The notes beneath the pieces were generated by a model. That model made no database searches and was not told the DNA's origin. It saw only the letters and a program-made list of their open reading frames with translations. Below, one piece after another: positions 1-9,262 of a stretch of 36,173 bases of DNA; the stretch's first letter is position 1; each line of letters opens with the position of its first letter. Origin of the DNA: Patescibacteria group bacterium (lineage in GTDB: Bacteria; Patescibacteriota; Microgenomatia; UBA12405); NCBI GenBank assembly GCA_023380755.1, contig JAMCSD010000002.1, forward strand, positions 86,022 to 122,194, read 5' to 3'. A program made the position numbers and the translations under genes.

Positions 1-1
1 T

Positions 2-73
2 GTTAAGCGGCTCAAATCGTTAATGGGGGCGGCGAAATACTTATTTTCTAAACCTAACTTGGAAGGATTATAG
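2..73 (+). CDS. C-terminal tail of an upstream gene (partial)
   Basis: From base 2 one frame is open for 23 codons to a TAG at 71-73, while the other two plus-strand frames stop within the first 30 bases. The translated tail is basic and ends in NLEGL. It would be the 3' end of a gene entering from the left, 17 nt upstream of the next plus-strand start, so both could share a transcript. The piece is too short to assign a family, and a chance open frame of this length cannot be excluded. Confidence 0.4.
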   Translation, partial: VKRLKSLMGAAKYLFSKPNLEGL

Positions 74-90
74 AATTGACATTGTAAAAA

Positions 91-1980
91 ATGAATTTAA
101 ATCTATATATTGGGTTTACTTGGCTGTTTGTAAAGTTGAGTCTGCTGGCAGGTACGTTTGGTTTGCCTTTTGCTGTCTATAAATTAAAAAAACGTTTGCC
201 AATAGACTTGTTTGAGTGGTATTTGTTTGGTGTGGTTAATCTGGTAGCAATAATTTTTCTTTACAACAGCATTAATTATTTTTGGGATATCAGGAAAATT
301 AATATCGTATTATTCTCCTTGGCGGTGTCGTTGATTCAAACAGTATTAATCTATAAGAAAAGTAGCGAAAGTAAGTTAAGTAAAAAAGTTGGGTTGGTGG
401 ATAGAAATTGGAGGTGGTTTCTAATCGTTTTTATGATTTGTACGGTGTTATACAGCTGGATGAATTCTTTATATTTTGACCCGAATGTAAAAAAAGTTTT
501 TAGTCCGGGTTATGGAATAAATCACGATTTCATCATTGTTTTAGGGACAGCAAAGGCTTTTTTCGATTATAATCCCCAAAGCAGTAAGTTGATCAGGGAT
601 TTGTATTATCACTGCTATGAGGCGGGATATCCTTGTGGCGGAACACATATTAGCGCTTATTTTTCTGGATTATTCAATAGTGATGTTTATTTAATTTATG
701 AGAGGGTTTTAACCTGGCTTTCAGTCTTGACGGTAATTGTGGTTAATTATTTCTTAGTTAATTATTTAAAAAAACAGAATTTCCTATCACGAGTAGTTTT
801 GATTATCATTTCCGTAGCCTGTGTCTTAAATTATCTATCGATGAGTTTTATTGATTCTTCGGTATTCGGATCAACGGCAGCCATCCCCTTTTTGCTACTG
901 GCCATGTTTTTAACTTATAGGTATTTTGAAAATGAGGAAAAACATTATTTACCATTAATATTTTTAACCTTAATAGATTTAATCTATATATACACTTATT
1001 TTGGCGGTATATATTTTATTACTTTTTTGGTGGTGGCCACTGTCTTGTATTGGGGAAAGGCTTGGAAGAAATGGAAAGTGATTAAGATTGTCGCTCTTTT
1101 TTTGATCGCCTTTCTATTACCGTTGAACCTATTACCATCGGGGGTCTTTTTAAGAAAACAGGTTACTTCGAGTGTCAAAGAAATCAGCTTATTTTTAGGG
1201 ATGAATGGAAATATGGCTGGGTTTAACAATCCAATGACAGCCTTTTCAATTTGGATGTCAAATGCAGACTATCGGTTTTATGAGCCAAGTATTGAAAATA
1301 CCTGGCTATTTTTTACTTTAATGGCGCCATTATTATTTTTTGCAGTTATATCCGATAAGGAAGAACGGTCTTATAAGGGATTTTGGAGTATCGGATTACC
1401 TTTTATAATTTTAATCGGAGCAGGCTATTGGTTAACAAAAAGCCCTTATCAAAGTGGCAAAGCATTACATTGGTGGGGCGATATTTGGCCAATTGTTTTT
1501 TATTTAATATTGTTTAAATCATTAACTGATAGAAGATGGTTATTAAGAATTGCGGCATTTATTTATTGCTTAATCTTTTTTTATTATTCTTATAGAAGTG
1601 CTGTTTTTGCCAGTGCATATATAGGAAAGCCGATAGTTAGAAGTAACTACGAATTGATGGGATTAGAAAAAAAGCTATGTACCGATGACAGTAAGTTATT
1701 ATTTTTGGGCCGGGATGAAATGTCAAAGTATTTTCTGGATACATGTCATAATATTACCTTTTATTATGATAGGTTTGACAATAATGTTGCTTTCTGGGAT
1801 GTGATAAAGCTGAACAAGCTTAATCCTGTCGCCGAATGCCGGGATGATCAATATCAATTGACCAAAATTGATTATACTGGGTATCAAAGGGTATTAGTTG
1901 ATAAATGTTTTAAGTTCCAGGAGAAAGATTATCAACTAAAGCAAGAGTATGAAATGTACCGGCTTTATGAAAAAAAGTAG
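91..1980 (+). CDS. Large multi-pass membrane protein, GT-C-like, unassigned
   Basis: 629 residues. A TAA at 85-87 in the same frame fixes ATG 91 as the earliest start. The first ~520 residues form about a dozen hydrophobic segments separated by short loops. The last ~110 residues are hydrophilic and probably lie outside the membrane. A long loop around residues 130-195 contains NHD and a cysteine pair (HCYEAGYPC). Four more cysteines (KLC, DTC, AEC, DKC) lie in the C-terminal domain, so disulfides there are possible. The topology (long first exoplasmic loop, many helices, soluble C-terminal domain) resembles GT-C glycosyltransferases, but I do not recognise the family and see no clear DE motif. 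It converges with the minus-strand SGNH gene, leaving only 2 nt between the stops. A role in extracytoplasmic sugar transfer is inferred from topology and neighbourhood only. Confidence 0.8.
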   Translation: MNLNLYIGFTWLFVKLSLLAGTFGLPFAVYKLKKRLPIDLFEWYLFGVVNLVAIIFLYNSINYFWDIRKINIVLFSLAVSLIQTVLIYKKSSESKLSKKVGLVDRNWRWFLIVFMICTVLYSWMNSLYFDPNVKKVFSPGYGINHDFIIVLGTAKAFFDYNPQSSKLIRDLYYHCYEAGYPCGGTHISAYFSGLFNSDVYLIYERVLTWLSVLTVIVVNYFLVNYLKKQNFLSRVVLIIISVACVLNYLSMSFIDSSVFGSTAAIPFLLLAMFLTYRYFENEEKHYLPLIFLTLIDLIYIYTYFGGIYFITFLVVATVLYWGKAWKKWKVIKIVALFLIAFLLPLNLLPSGVFLRKQVTSSVKEISLFLGMNGNMAGFNNPMTAFSIWMSNADYRFYEPSIENTWLFFTLMAPLLFFAVISDKEERSYKGFWSIGLPFIILIGAGYWLTKSPYQSGKALHWWGDIWPIVFYLILFKSLTDRRWLLRIAAFIYCLIFFYYSYRSAVFASAYIGKPIVRSNYELMGLEKKLCTDDSKLLFLGRDEMSKYFLDTCHNITFYYDRFDNNVAFWDVIKLNKLNPVAECRDDQYQLTKIDYTGYQRVLVDKCFKFQEKDYQLKQEYEMYRLYEKK

Positions 1981-1982
1981 TC

Positions 1983-3419
1983 TTATTGATATAAAAGCTT
2001 TGACTTTTTGATGTAGGATGTAACGATATCAACAGCTTGAGTAATTCCGTGGCCATTCCAATGGGTGTCAGAGGGAAGATACAGGATTTCGGAAGAACTT
2101 TTAAACGGGTGGTAAAGGTCGATGAAGTTGACCTTGTTTTTTGATAGGTCAGAAAATAATTGATCGAAGAAAGGTGTTTCGGAATTATCCCCGGAAAAAC
2201 GGTGATAAATGGTGTATTTTGTCGGCATAGGAATAAAAATTAGTGTAACATTATACTTTGACATAAGGGTTTCGGAAATATATTTTAGATTATCAGCAAT
2301 TTTTTGAGTTTCGTCGGGAGAAGGAGGATTTTGGTAAAAATTGACGTCGTTTTCATAAAAGAGCATTTTTGGATTGAGTGAATATTTAGGGGTTAGAGGG
2401 CTAATTTTATGGAAAAAGTGAAAGTTTATTGTAGAAATTAGCTCATTAAGGGGTTCAGTAAGGGAGTTTTCTTGAAGGAAGAAGTCATAGGTTTTTAATC
2501 GGGAAGCAATTAACGAGTTGGTATAATTGTTCCAACTGATTAAGTTATCAATTAATCCGTCGAAAAGATTGATGGTGACATAGGATGGTTGTGATGGGTT
2601 TGATAGGTTGTGATTTAAATCATAAAAGTTAGCCGAAATTTTGTGTTTTCCTGTGGAAAGTTTAGTTGATAAGAAAAAACTCCAACCACTATTGAGCCAC
2701 GAGTTGTTTCTAAAAAAGGAGGCGACGTCAGATCGGGGAAGATTGGTAATGGCCTGACCGATGACTTTACCATCGACAAGAATATCAATTTTAGGTAACG
2801 GTGAGCCGGACTCATTGTCTCCCGCCCAACCGGAAACATAAAGAATATTATTTTTATAATTGACGATTTCAATTGAACCTTGGGGAGGAGTTTTATCGTT
2901 ATTAATAGCTCGATTATTAGCGATAGTGATAACTGGTGAATCGGAGGTCGATTTAGTGATATTTAAATATCTTAATACCAGTCCCCGATCAACGCTTTCA
3001 AGAATTAAAATTTTTGGTTTACCTTTAGTGAAATTATTTTCGGCAAGATATTCCAAAGGATTAGTTTTGCGCCAGGGTTCACCCGACCCCTGGATGTTGT
3101 AGTTGTGAACCTTAACATTCAAGTCATTTTTTAGTTTAGTAGGAAAGCTGGGGAAACCGGTAGCGACATTAAAAAAACTGTCTCCCATGGTAATTATTGA
3201 TGAATCAGCTAATGGGTTGAGTGATGGGATGGGAAGGTTAGTCGGGAGTGGAATTTTAAAATCAATTAATTTACTCATTTGGAATTGGTCTCCATATGAT
3301 GAGCTGTTTGAGAGGGTGTGTTGGCTTAGGTTAGGGACGAATGGAGCTATAAATAGTAAAAGTAAATAGCCGGAAAGACAAAGAATACAAAGAAAGACCG
3401 ATTTATCTTTTAGGGTCAT
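1983..3419 (-). CDS. AlgJ/AlgX-type SGNH protein with inserted Ig-like domain
   Basis: 478 residues, ATG start. A hydrophobic signal anchor (about residues 8-30) suggests an exported, membrane-tethered protein. GDSF (Ser81) is the SGNH nucleophile block. Near the C-terminus DTHWNGHG supplies Asp451 and His453, the usual Asp-x-His of the AlgJ/AlgX/DltD-like clan. Between them, about residues 177-285, is a separate beta-rich segment with GWAGD, VDG and RSDV motifs. It resembles the Ig-like/sugar-binding modules found in exported polysaccharide proteins. The gene lies 2 nt downstream of an MBOAT acyltransferase, the standard partner: MBOAT passes acyl groups across the membrane and the SGNH protein places them on the polysaccharide. 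O-acetylation of an extracytoplasmic glycan is therefore the likely role. The acceptor is unknown. Confidence 0.85.
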   Translation of the reverse strand: MTLKDKSVFLCILCLSGYLLLLFIAPFVPNLSQHTLSNSSSYGDQFQMSKLIDFKIPLPTNLPIPSLNPLADSSIITMGDSFFNVATGFPSFPTKLKNDLNVKVHNYNIQGSGEPWRKTNPLEYLAENNFTKGKPKILILESVDRGLVLRYLNITKSTSDSPVITIANNRAINNDKTPPQGSIEIVNYKNNILYVSGWAGDNESGSPLPKIDILVDGKVIGQAITNLPRSDVASFFRNNSWLNSGWSFFLSTKLSTGKHKISANFYDLNHNLSNPSQPSYVTINLFDGLIDNLISWNNYTNSLIASRLKTYDFFLQENSLTEPLNELISTINFHFFHKISPLTPKYSLNPKMLFYENDVNFYQNPPSPDETQKIADNLKYISETLMSKYNVTLIFIPMPTKYTIYHRFSGDNSETPFFDQLFSDLSKNKVNFIDLYHPFKSSSEILYLPSDTHWNGHGITQAVDIVTSYIKKSKLLYQ

Positions 3420-3421
3420 AA

Positions 3422-4804
3422 TTAAAACTTAAAATATAGGAAATCAACGACCTGTCTTGAAGCAAAGAATAGGATTCCAAAAAGCAAGAGAAAGTTTACT
3501 GATATGTAAAGGGGTACGGGATGAGGTGATCTTTTAGAGAAGTAAAAGAAAGGTAAGACGAGTAAGGATATGGCTAAGGGGAAAAGCAGGACCTGGAAAT
3601 TCAGATGGATGGGTGCAGAAGAAAATAAGTGGGTGAGGATATAAAATGCCTCAGGTAGTGACTTGGTTTTGAAAAATACCCAAGCGAAATTAACAAAATT
3701 AAAGGTGAGGAAAATCCCAATCAGTTTTTTAGCCTTTTGGTTTAGGGTAAAAATAGAAGTAAAGAATTTAGTATAAACGGCAGTGATGATTTGATAAATA
3801 CCGTGAAGAAAACCCCAAACAACAAAATTCCAGCTAGATCCGTGCCAGATACCAGTGGCTAAAAAGACGATTAAAATATTGATCATTTGACGCAAAAAGC
3901 CTTTACGGTTACCTCCCAGGGGGATATAAAGATATTCCCGAAACCAAGAGGAAAGGGATATATGCCACCTTTGCCAAAATTCCTTTATAGAGGAAGAGAG
4001 ATAAGGATTATTAAAGTTTTCTGGGACGGGGATACCCAGTATTTTCCCTAGACCCACCGCCATATCTGAATAACCGGAAAAATCAAAATATAATTGAAAG
4101 GAAAAGAGGTAAGTGGAAATAAGGAGATCAATACCCCGAAAGTGATAAATATTACTATAAACAGGAGAGATGATGGTGGCAATATTATTCGCAATAACAA
4201 CCTTTTTAAAAATTCCAATGGTTAAACGATATGTACCACTAAAAAATTTGTCATTAGAAAATGAATTGGGTTGTATGCTTGAACTGTAGAAATTAGAAAA
4301 GCGACTTATTGGTCCGGAAAGAAACTCCGGGAAAAAGATAATGTAAGAAAGGAAATAAAAATAAGATTTGATAGTAGTTGGATTACGGAAAATATCGAAT
4401 AAAAAACTGATAGTTTTAAAAGTAAAAAAAGAAACCCCTATGGAAGCAATGATCGGGTAGGTATCCGGTACCTGAAGATGCAGAGAAGGAAACAGTGGCG
4501 TTAAATTAGTAAAAAGAAAGAGCAGGTATTTAAAATAAGAAAGGAGTAGAAGATCAAAAATAATCGAGATAGCTAAGAAAATTTGGCGGATGGTTCGAGA
4601 AGTAAGCCGAGAAAGAATTAAACCAAAAAAGTAATTAATTAAGGTATAGATTATTAAAAATAGCGGTAGGGAAGCATCAAAAGTGGCTATAAAGATGAAG
4701 GAAATAAAAATCAAAAGAAGAAGACGAAACTTTGCTGGCGTGAGATAAAAGAAAGAAATTGAGATTAAAGCGAAGGCAACAAAGATCGGTGAAGTGATAT
4801 CCAT
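3422..4804 (-). CDS. MBOAT family O-acyltransferase (AlgI/DltB-like)
   Basis: 460 residues, close to the usual AlgI length, with about eleven hydrophobic segments. Diagnostic motifs are in the expected order: DFSGYSDMA at 241-249, FWQRWHISLSSWFREY at about 276-291, PLGGNR just after, and GIWHGSSWNF with the invariant catalytic-type His321. Proteins of this family move acetyl (or alanyl) groups from a cytoplasmic donor across the membrane to a periplasmic or cell-wall acceptor. The ATG overlaps the upstream stop by one base (TAATG), so translation is probably coupled. The SGNH gene directly downstream completes the AlgI/AlgJ-type pair. Acetyl is the most likely group; the DltA/DltC genes needed for D-alanylation are not in the window. 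Confidence 0.92.
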   Translation of the reverse strand: MDITSPIFVAFALISISFFYLTPAKFRLLLLIFISFIFIATFDASLPLFLIIYTLINYFFGLILSRLTSRTIRQIFLAISIIFDLLLLSYFKYLLFLFTNLTPLFPSLHLQVPDTYPIIASIGVSFFTFKTISFLFDIFRNPTTIKSYFYFLSYIIFFPEFLSGPISRFSNFYSSSIQPNSFSNDKFFSGTYRLTIGIFKKVVIANNIATIISPVYSNIYHFRGIDLLISTYLFSFQLYFDFSGYSDMAVGLGKILGIPVPENFNNPYLSSSIKEFWQRWHISLSSWFREYLYIPLGGNRKGFLRQMINILIVFLATGIWHGSSWNFVVWGFLHGIYQIITAVYTKFFTSIFTLNQKAKKLIGIFLTFNFVNFAWVFFKTKSLPEAFYILTHLFSSAPIHLNFQVLLFPLAISLLVLPFFYFSKRSPHPVPLYISVNFLLLFGILFFASRQVVDFLYFKF

Positions 4805-7533
4805 TAAAAGGTGTTGTTGATAATCTGGAGCCGGTTTTCGATTAGTTTGGTTATACGAGAAGGGGAAAAATGATTAACCACATCGGTAAAACCTTGAAGG
4901 GTGATAAGGTCGAGAGTTTTTTGGTCCATTTCATATAGTTTTTTCATTTGAAAAGCAGCATGGTCGATATCCGGATCAGCCCAGTAACTGCCAGCTTCAT
5001 ATGGTCCAATGGCTTCTTTGAGGATAAAGGGTTGGTAATTTACCGGGAAAGAGTTACCTTCGTTTTCAAAGTCACGGTTACCTGAGTAACTAGTTGATAT
5101 TACCGGTTTTTTTAATAAATGAGCATTGATTAGAGGAATACCCAATCCTTCAGCCCGATGAAGGCTAACATAAGCATTGGCTCGGTTCAGAAGAGAAGTG
5201 ACCTCCTGATTTTCAAGGTAGGAATCTATTAAGATAATTTGTTTGTTCTGGTCTAAGGCTTTTTGGAATTGTTTATAAATATCTGTTTTGGCGATTTGGG
5301 TAGTTTTGATGATCAGTTTGATGTTTTTTTTGCCTTTGAAAGCCAGGGTAAAGGCTTTCATAAGAGCGAAGGGATTTTTTCTCTGCCAAAAAGAAGCAGA
5401 GTCAAATAAATTGAGAAAGAGGAAATCGTCATGTTCGACACGGCAATCGTATTTGGGAAAACTAAAAGGCTTTATTTTGGATTGTGGAGGTATAAAGACC
5501 GGTGGAATGCATATTATGGGTTTAGGTGATTTGGCTGAGATAGCTTGTTGGACAAAAGAAGTGGCTGTCCAAACTTCGTTAACAACCGAAAAACTATTTT
5601 GGTAATTATCCGGAAAGATATCTGACTCCCAATACCAGTAACCAATATTATATTTATTTTTAACGTAACCCTTGGGAAAATTATTTTCGAGAACAGGTAT
5701 TAATTGGTCGGCATTGACGCAAATCAGATTAATAGGAAAGTTATTTTTTTGGGTAAAGATATTGATGAAGGTCTTATCGTTGCGTCTTAGCCATGGTTGC
5801 TCGATATTGTTTAGGTTTAAGGGGATATTGGCGTTCTGGAGAGCCCGGACAAGACCTCTCCCTGACTCCCCTACACCGCTTTCAGTATCAAAATAACCAC
5901 TGATGTTACAGCCAAGAGTGTTAACCTCAGGTATATTAATAGCGGGATGGCTAACATCGGAAATTTGACGGGATTTTCTTTTCAAGAAATGACGATCAAA
6001 AAAAAGAAATTTAGAGGAAAGGGTAAGAAGATATAGATAATAAAATAAAATGGGATGAGTATAAAGACGACCATGCTTTAAGGTGAATTCGGTACTATTA
6101 AAAAGTCTAGCTAAAAATAAATTTCGAGAAGTCCTGAAAAGGTTCAGTTCCTTAAGATTTTTATTAAATCCGTCATGGTCGGGGCTACGATGAAGAATAA
6201 TTTTATAACTGCTGATAATAAAGTCAGGATTGCTTTGTTTTCTTTTGTTAGTTTCAAGGGAAAAAATTGTTTCCAGGACATTAAGGGGAATATAAGTACC
6301 AAAGGCAAAAACCGTATGGGTCCGATGGATTCTTTTTTGCAGACGAATGAAATATTCGGGTATACGGTAAATCGATTTGCCAATTGTTAGTGCCCAGTTA
6401 AGGTAAGTTTCTAATAATTGGATATTGTATGGCTGATCGAGGGGGAACTCCCGATGAACATCGTTTACAGATTCATTAAGAAGAAGAAAAAAATTTACAA
6501 TTTTTGTTTTATCGTTAATGATTACAAATTTAGAGAGAAAAGAAAAAAAGGATCCTTTAGGTTTGGTTTCAAAAAGCTTAATAAAATGAAGTTCATTTTT
6601 TTGTGTTAGGTAACGATAAATGCCTTTTATTTGGGGAGAAATTTCGACACCATTGTCAAAGTTAGCGTAAGGATAATGATATTGATTTATTTCTGGGTGC
6701 TGATTATTAAAAAATGATAGTTTCTTGGCATAATCATTAAAAAGCTTTTTATAATCGCCAATATTTTCAAGGGTGAACCGGTCTTGATGCTTGGAAAGAA
6801 CATTTTTTTCTGGAATAAATCCACTGAAATGAAAAAAATAGATATTATTTATGGGAACAAGACCAACATATTCGTGTAGATTCCAGTAGGCGGTATCATA
6901 ACCTTTGTCCCGGAGGATAAAGGTATCAAGAAAGGAAGGAGCATAATCCATCCATTTTTGATCCGTGAACATAAAATGATCAGTATCGGAATAAGCGTAA
7001 TCCCGCAGCTGATTCCCCCACCATTTAAGAAAAGACAAAACCTGATTATTTCGAGTTAAAGCAACAAAGCCGAGATTGTAGTAACCACAAGCCATAAAGC
7101 TCCATTCGTCAGGGTGTTTTTTATCATTGGTGGGGCTGGTACGATGAGGAATTAGAACGCAATCATGAGTCTCCAATTCTAAAAAAACCTTATCTATTGG
7201 TTTATAAAAACAAATATCCGGATCGATATATAAGATCTGATCGGGGTGTTCTTTTTTATTAAAAAACCAGGAGAATATAAAAGGCTTAACGGCGGTAGAT
7301 AATTCCATTAGACTGTATTTAAAGCAGAGCTCGTTGAAATCAGGAATATTTTCTACTTGAGTCAGAGAGATGGCTTTATAGTTTGCAGAAGGGATACATT
7401 TATCGTCGACAAAAAAGACGAAAAAATCATGATCCGGATGGTGTTGGTGGTAACTTTTAGCTAGAACTTCGGCTTGGGCATAGTAATTTTGAGCAATAAT
7501 TGTGAAGGCAAAAACCTTTTTATTTATATTCAT
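4804..7533 (-). CDS. Fused glycosyltransferase: GT8-like + DUF4214-like + GT4
   Basis: 909 residues, about twice the usual size. Residues 1-270 resemble GT8-like nucleotide-sugar transferases, with DPD (104-106) as metal-binding DxD. Residues about 436-485 carry a motif (HRSPDHDGF, LFNSTEF) resembling DUF4214 modules, which usually occur in S-layer-like or exported proteins. Residues about 540-905 are a GT4-type GT-B domain with the subgroup motifs GVGESGRG, GYWYWESDIFP, a PPVF linker and HRAEGLGIP near 792-800. The second acidic residue of the EX7E pair is Asn803, so donor binding in this half may differ. No signal peptide or membrane segment is evident, so it should act in the cytosol. Two transferase domains in one chain suggest two consecutive sugar additions to the exported glycan. 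ATG start, 4 nt after the upstream stop. Confidence 0.87.
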   Translation of the reverse strand: MNINKKVFAFTIIAQNYYAQAEVLAKSYHQHHPDHDFFVFFVDDKCIPSANYKAISLTQVENIPDFNELCFKYSLMELSTAVKPFIFSWFFNKKEHPDQILYIDPDICFYKPIDKVFLELETHDCVLIPHRTSPTNDKKHPDEWSFMACGYYNLGFVALTRNNQVLSFLKWWGNQLRDYAYSDTDHFMFTDQKWMDYAPSFLDTFILRDKGYDTAYWNLHEYVGLVPINNIYFFHFSGFIPEKNVLSKHQDRFTLENIGDYKKLFNDYAKKLSFFNNQHPEINQYHYPYANFDNGVEISPQIKGIYRYLTQKNELHFIKLFETKPKGSFFSFLSKFVIINDKTKIVNFFLLLNESVNDVHREFPLDQPYNIQLLETYLNWALTIGKSIYRIPEYFIRLQKRIHRTHTVFAFGTYIPLNVLETIFSLETNKRKQSNPDFIISSYKIILHRSPDHDGFNKNLKELNLFRTSRNLFLARLFNSTEFTLKHGRLYTHPILFYYLYLLTLSSKFLFFDRHFLKRKSRQISDVSHPAINIPEVNTLGCNISGYFDTESGVGESGRGLVRALQNANIPLNLNNIEQPWLRRNDKTFINIFTQKNNFPINLICVNADQLIPVLENNFPKGYVKNKYNIGYWYWESDIFPDNYQNSFSVVNEVWTATSFVQQAISAKSPKPIICIPPVFIPPQSKIKPFSFPKYDCRVEHDDFLFLNLFDSASFWQRKNPFALMKAFTLAFKGKKNIKLIIKTTQIAKTDIYKQFQKALDQNKQIILIDSYLENQEVTSLLNRANAYVSLHRAEGLGIPLINAHLLKKPVISTSYSGNRDFENEGNSFPVNYQPFILKEAIGPYEAGSYWADPDIDHAAFQMKKLYEMDQKTLDLITLQGFTDVVNHFSPSRITKLIENRLQIINNTF

Positions 7534-7537
7534 AAAA

Positions 7538-9262
7538 TTACCAAAGCTTAGGAGTTTTTATCCCTAAAGCCATTTCAAGATAATTTTCAGTGTCTGAATA
7601 ATCGTCAGTCTGGCAGTGAGCTATCAAACGATTACCGTTGACAAAAGATTTTACAACCTTAAAGCTTGTTTCTTCGAGCATGTTATTAAGGCAAATAAGA
7701 TTTGGTGCCCAGTAATTAGATGGGTCATTATTTAATGTGTGCTTTGGGTAAAATTGCATTAATGGTATATTTTCTAAAATCGGGGAAATGGAGGCAAGTG
7801 GAGTAAATTGCCCATTGGGAAGAAGGAAAGAATTTTCGATGCCTTGGGTTTCAATATACATTTTATTACTACAAACACTACGGACAATGTGTAAAGCTTT
7901 TATTGGGTCTGGTAAATGGTATAGCAAACCCAAAAATAACACAATGTCAAATTTACCATATTTTTTAGGAGAAATGTTGTATATATTATCTTGAACGTAA
8001 TGTACATTTTTGCTGTTTAAAATTTCAGCCATAACGGAAAATCCGGTAGTATTTTTAGGTACATAGTCAAGAGCCATTACTTTAGCGCCCCTTTTTTCGA
8101 GCTCAAAAGAAAAAAAACCATCCCGGGCTCCAATGTCCAAAACACTTAACCCAGAACAGTCTTCGGGTAGGTCAAGTAGTTTTAAAACTTCAGAAGAATC
8201 ATTGACACCAGGTGTAATTAACCCCGGGAGGATTTCAAATTGATGATACCAATTTTTTACACTAGTAATCTTTTCCTGGATTTCCTCCTTGGTGAAGATT
8301 TTTTCTTTAGGGGTTTTCTTAATTTTTTTTAAAAGAGTCTGGAGCAAATTTTGTCTCGAAGGTTGAGGGTGATGGATTAACTGGCTATAAGCTTTATGAA
8401 GTTTTTGATATTCTAATTGAGTTTTTTTAAGCTCCTTGTCGACTAGAGAGTATTGAATCGCAAATTCTTTGTGGAGATTGCTTTCTTTACTTTGAAATTC
8501 AAGGTTAAGTTTTTCATTTAATTGCATGAATTGATATGGAATATAATTGTCGGTGGCGTTAGCAGGTTTTTGCAGGAGTGATAAATAGTCGGAATGCTCG
8601 CGGTCAACATAAAAAATGTTAATACCATCGTATAAAGCTTTTAGATATCCGTGAGCAGACATAAACCGGTCAATTTGCAATGGGTTCTCTGTTTCAATAA
8701 GGACTATACTCGGATGGTATTTCTTCCAGTTATTACTTTTAAGAACATGTTCTTCGTAACCTTCAACATCAATTTTTAGAAAGTCAAATTTGTGTGGTGT
8801 GTCATGATCGTCTAGAATTTGTTCGAGGGTGTTTGTAGATACTTTTAATTTAGAGAAATTGGCACCTTGTTTAGTAAGATAGTGAAATTGTTTTTTCGAG
8901 AAGGTGGACCATTCGTTGACAGTGTGGCACTGGTAAAAAGACAGTAATGCTTTTTTAGAACTCACTCCAATATTTAGATTTATGTCGTTAGGGCGTATAG
9001 CTTTCAAACGTTCGAAGAAAGTAGCCTGCGGTTCGATATTAATACCCCGCCAACCCTTTAAATAAAATAAGTATGTTACTGAGTTAATAATCGGATCGGC
9101 AGCTCCGATGTCGACATAAAAACCCTTGTCTTGATGGGAAAAGACACGATTGATAACTATATCTTCTGCGTTTTGGGAATATGATGTTATAGGGTTATTG
9201 GACGTTTGAAAAGATCGGGAATTTAAATGATCAAGAGGGTGTTTATCTGAGTTGGTAGGCAT
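7538..9262 (-). CDS. Two-headed methyltransferase: FkbM + coiled coil + second SAM domain
   Basis: 574 residues, no membrane segment. The N-terminal half is an FkbM-family methyltransferase: SQNAEDIVINRVF at about 29-41, FYVDIGAADP at 48-57 (SAM-binding motif I), IEPQ at 76-79 and LKIDVEGYE at 162-170. Residues about 246-296 are charged and leucine-rich with heptad-like spacing, a probable coiled coil. The C-terminal part (about 330-574) is another class I SAM domain with LDIGARDGFFSFELEKRGA at 375-393, reminiscent of DUF1698/CmoB-like enzymes. FkbM enzymes O-methylate sugars or related hydroxyls, so two methylations of a glycan are plausible. The ATG directly follows the upstream stop (TAAATG). 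A chain-terminating role is conceivable because the exporter is ABC-type, but this is inference. Confidence 0.88.
   Translation of the reverse strand: MPTNSDKHPLDHLNSRSFQTSNNPITSYSQNAEDIVINRVFSHQDKGFYVDIGAADPIINSVTYLFYLKGWRGINIEPQATFFERLKAIRPNDINLNIGVSSKKALLSFYQCHTVNEWSTFSKKQFHYLTKQGANFSKLKVSTNTLEQILDDHDTPHKFDFLKIDVEGYEEHVLKSNNWKKYHPSIVLIETENPLQIDRFMSAHGYLKALYDGINIFYVDREHSDYLSLLQKPANATDNYIPYQFMQLNEKLNLEFQSKESNLHKEFAIQYSLVDKELKKTQLEYQKLHKAYSQLIHHPQPSRQNLLQTLLKKIKKTPKEKIFTKEEIQEKITSVKNWYHQFEILPGLITPGVNDSSEVLKLLDLPEDCSGLSVLDIGARDGFFSFELEKRGAKVMALDYVPKNTTGFSVMAEILNSKNVHYVQDNIYNISPKKYGKFDIVLFLGLLYHLPDPIKALHIVRSVCSNKMYIETQGIENSFLLPNGQFTPLASISPILENIPLMQFYPKHTLNNDPSNYWAPNLICLNNMLEETSFKVVKSFVNGNRLIAHCQTDDYSDTENYLEMALGIKTPKLW

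Noticed and set aside
76-104. TTGACA at 76-81 as a -35 promoter element
   Set aside because: The matching -10 position (99-104, AAATCT) is poor and would lie inside the gene starting at 91.
5288-5605. Plus-strand open frame of 105 codons
   Set aside because: It lies fully antisense to the GT4 domain of the 909-residue fusion, which has clear motifs; no family resemblance.
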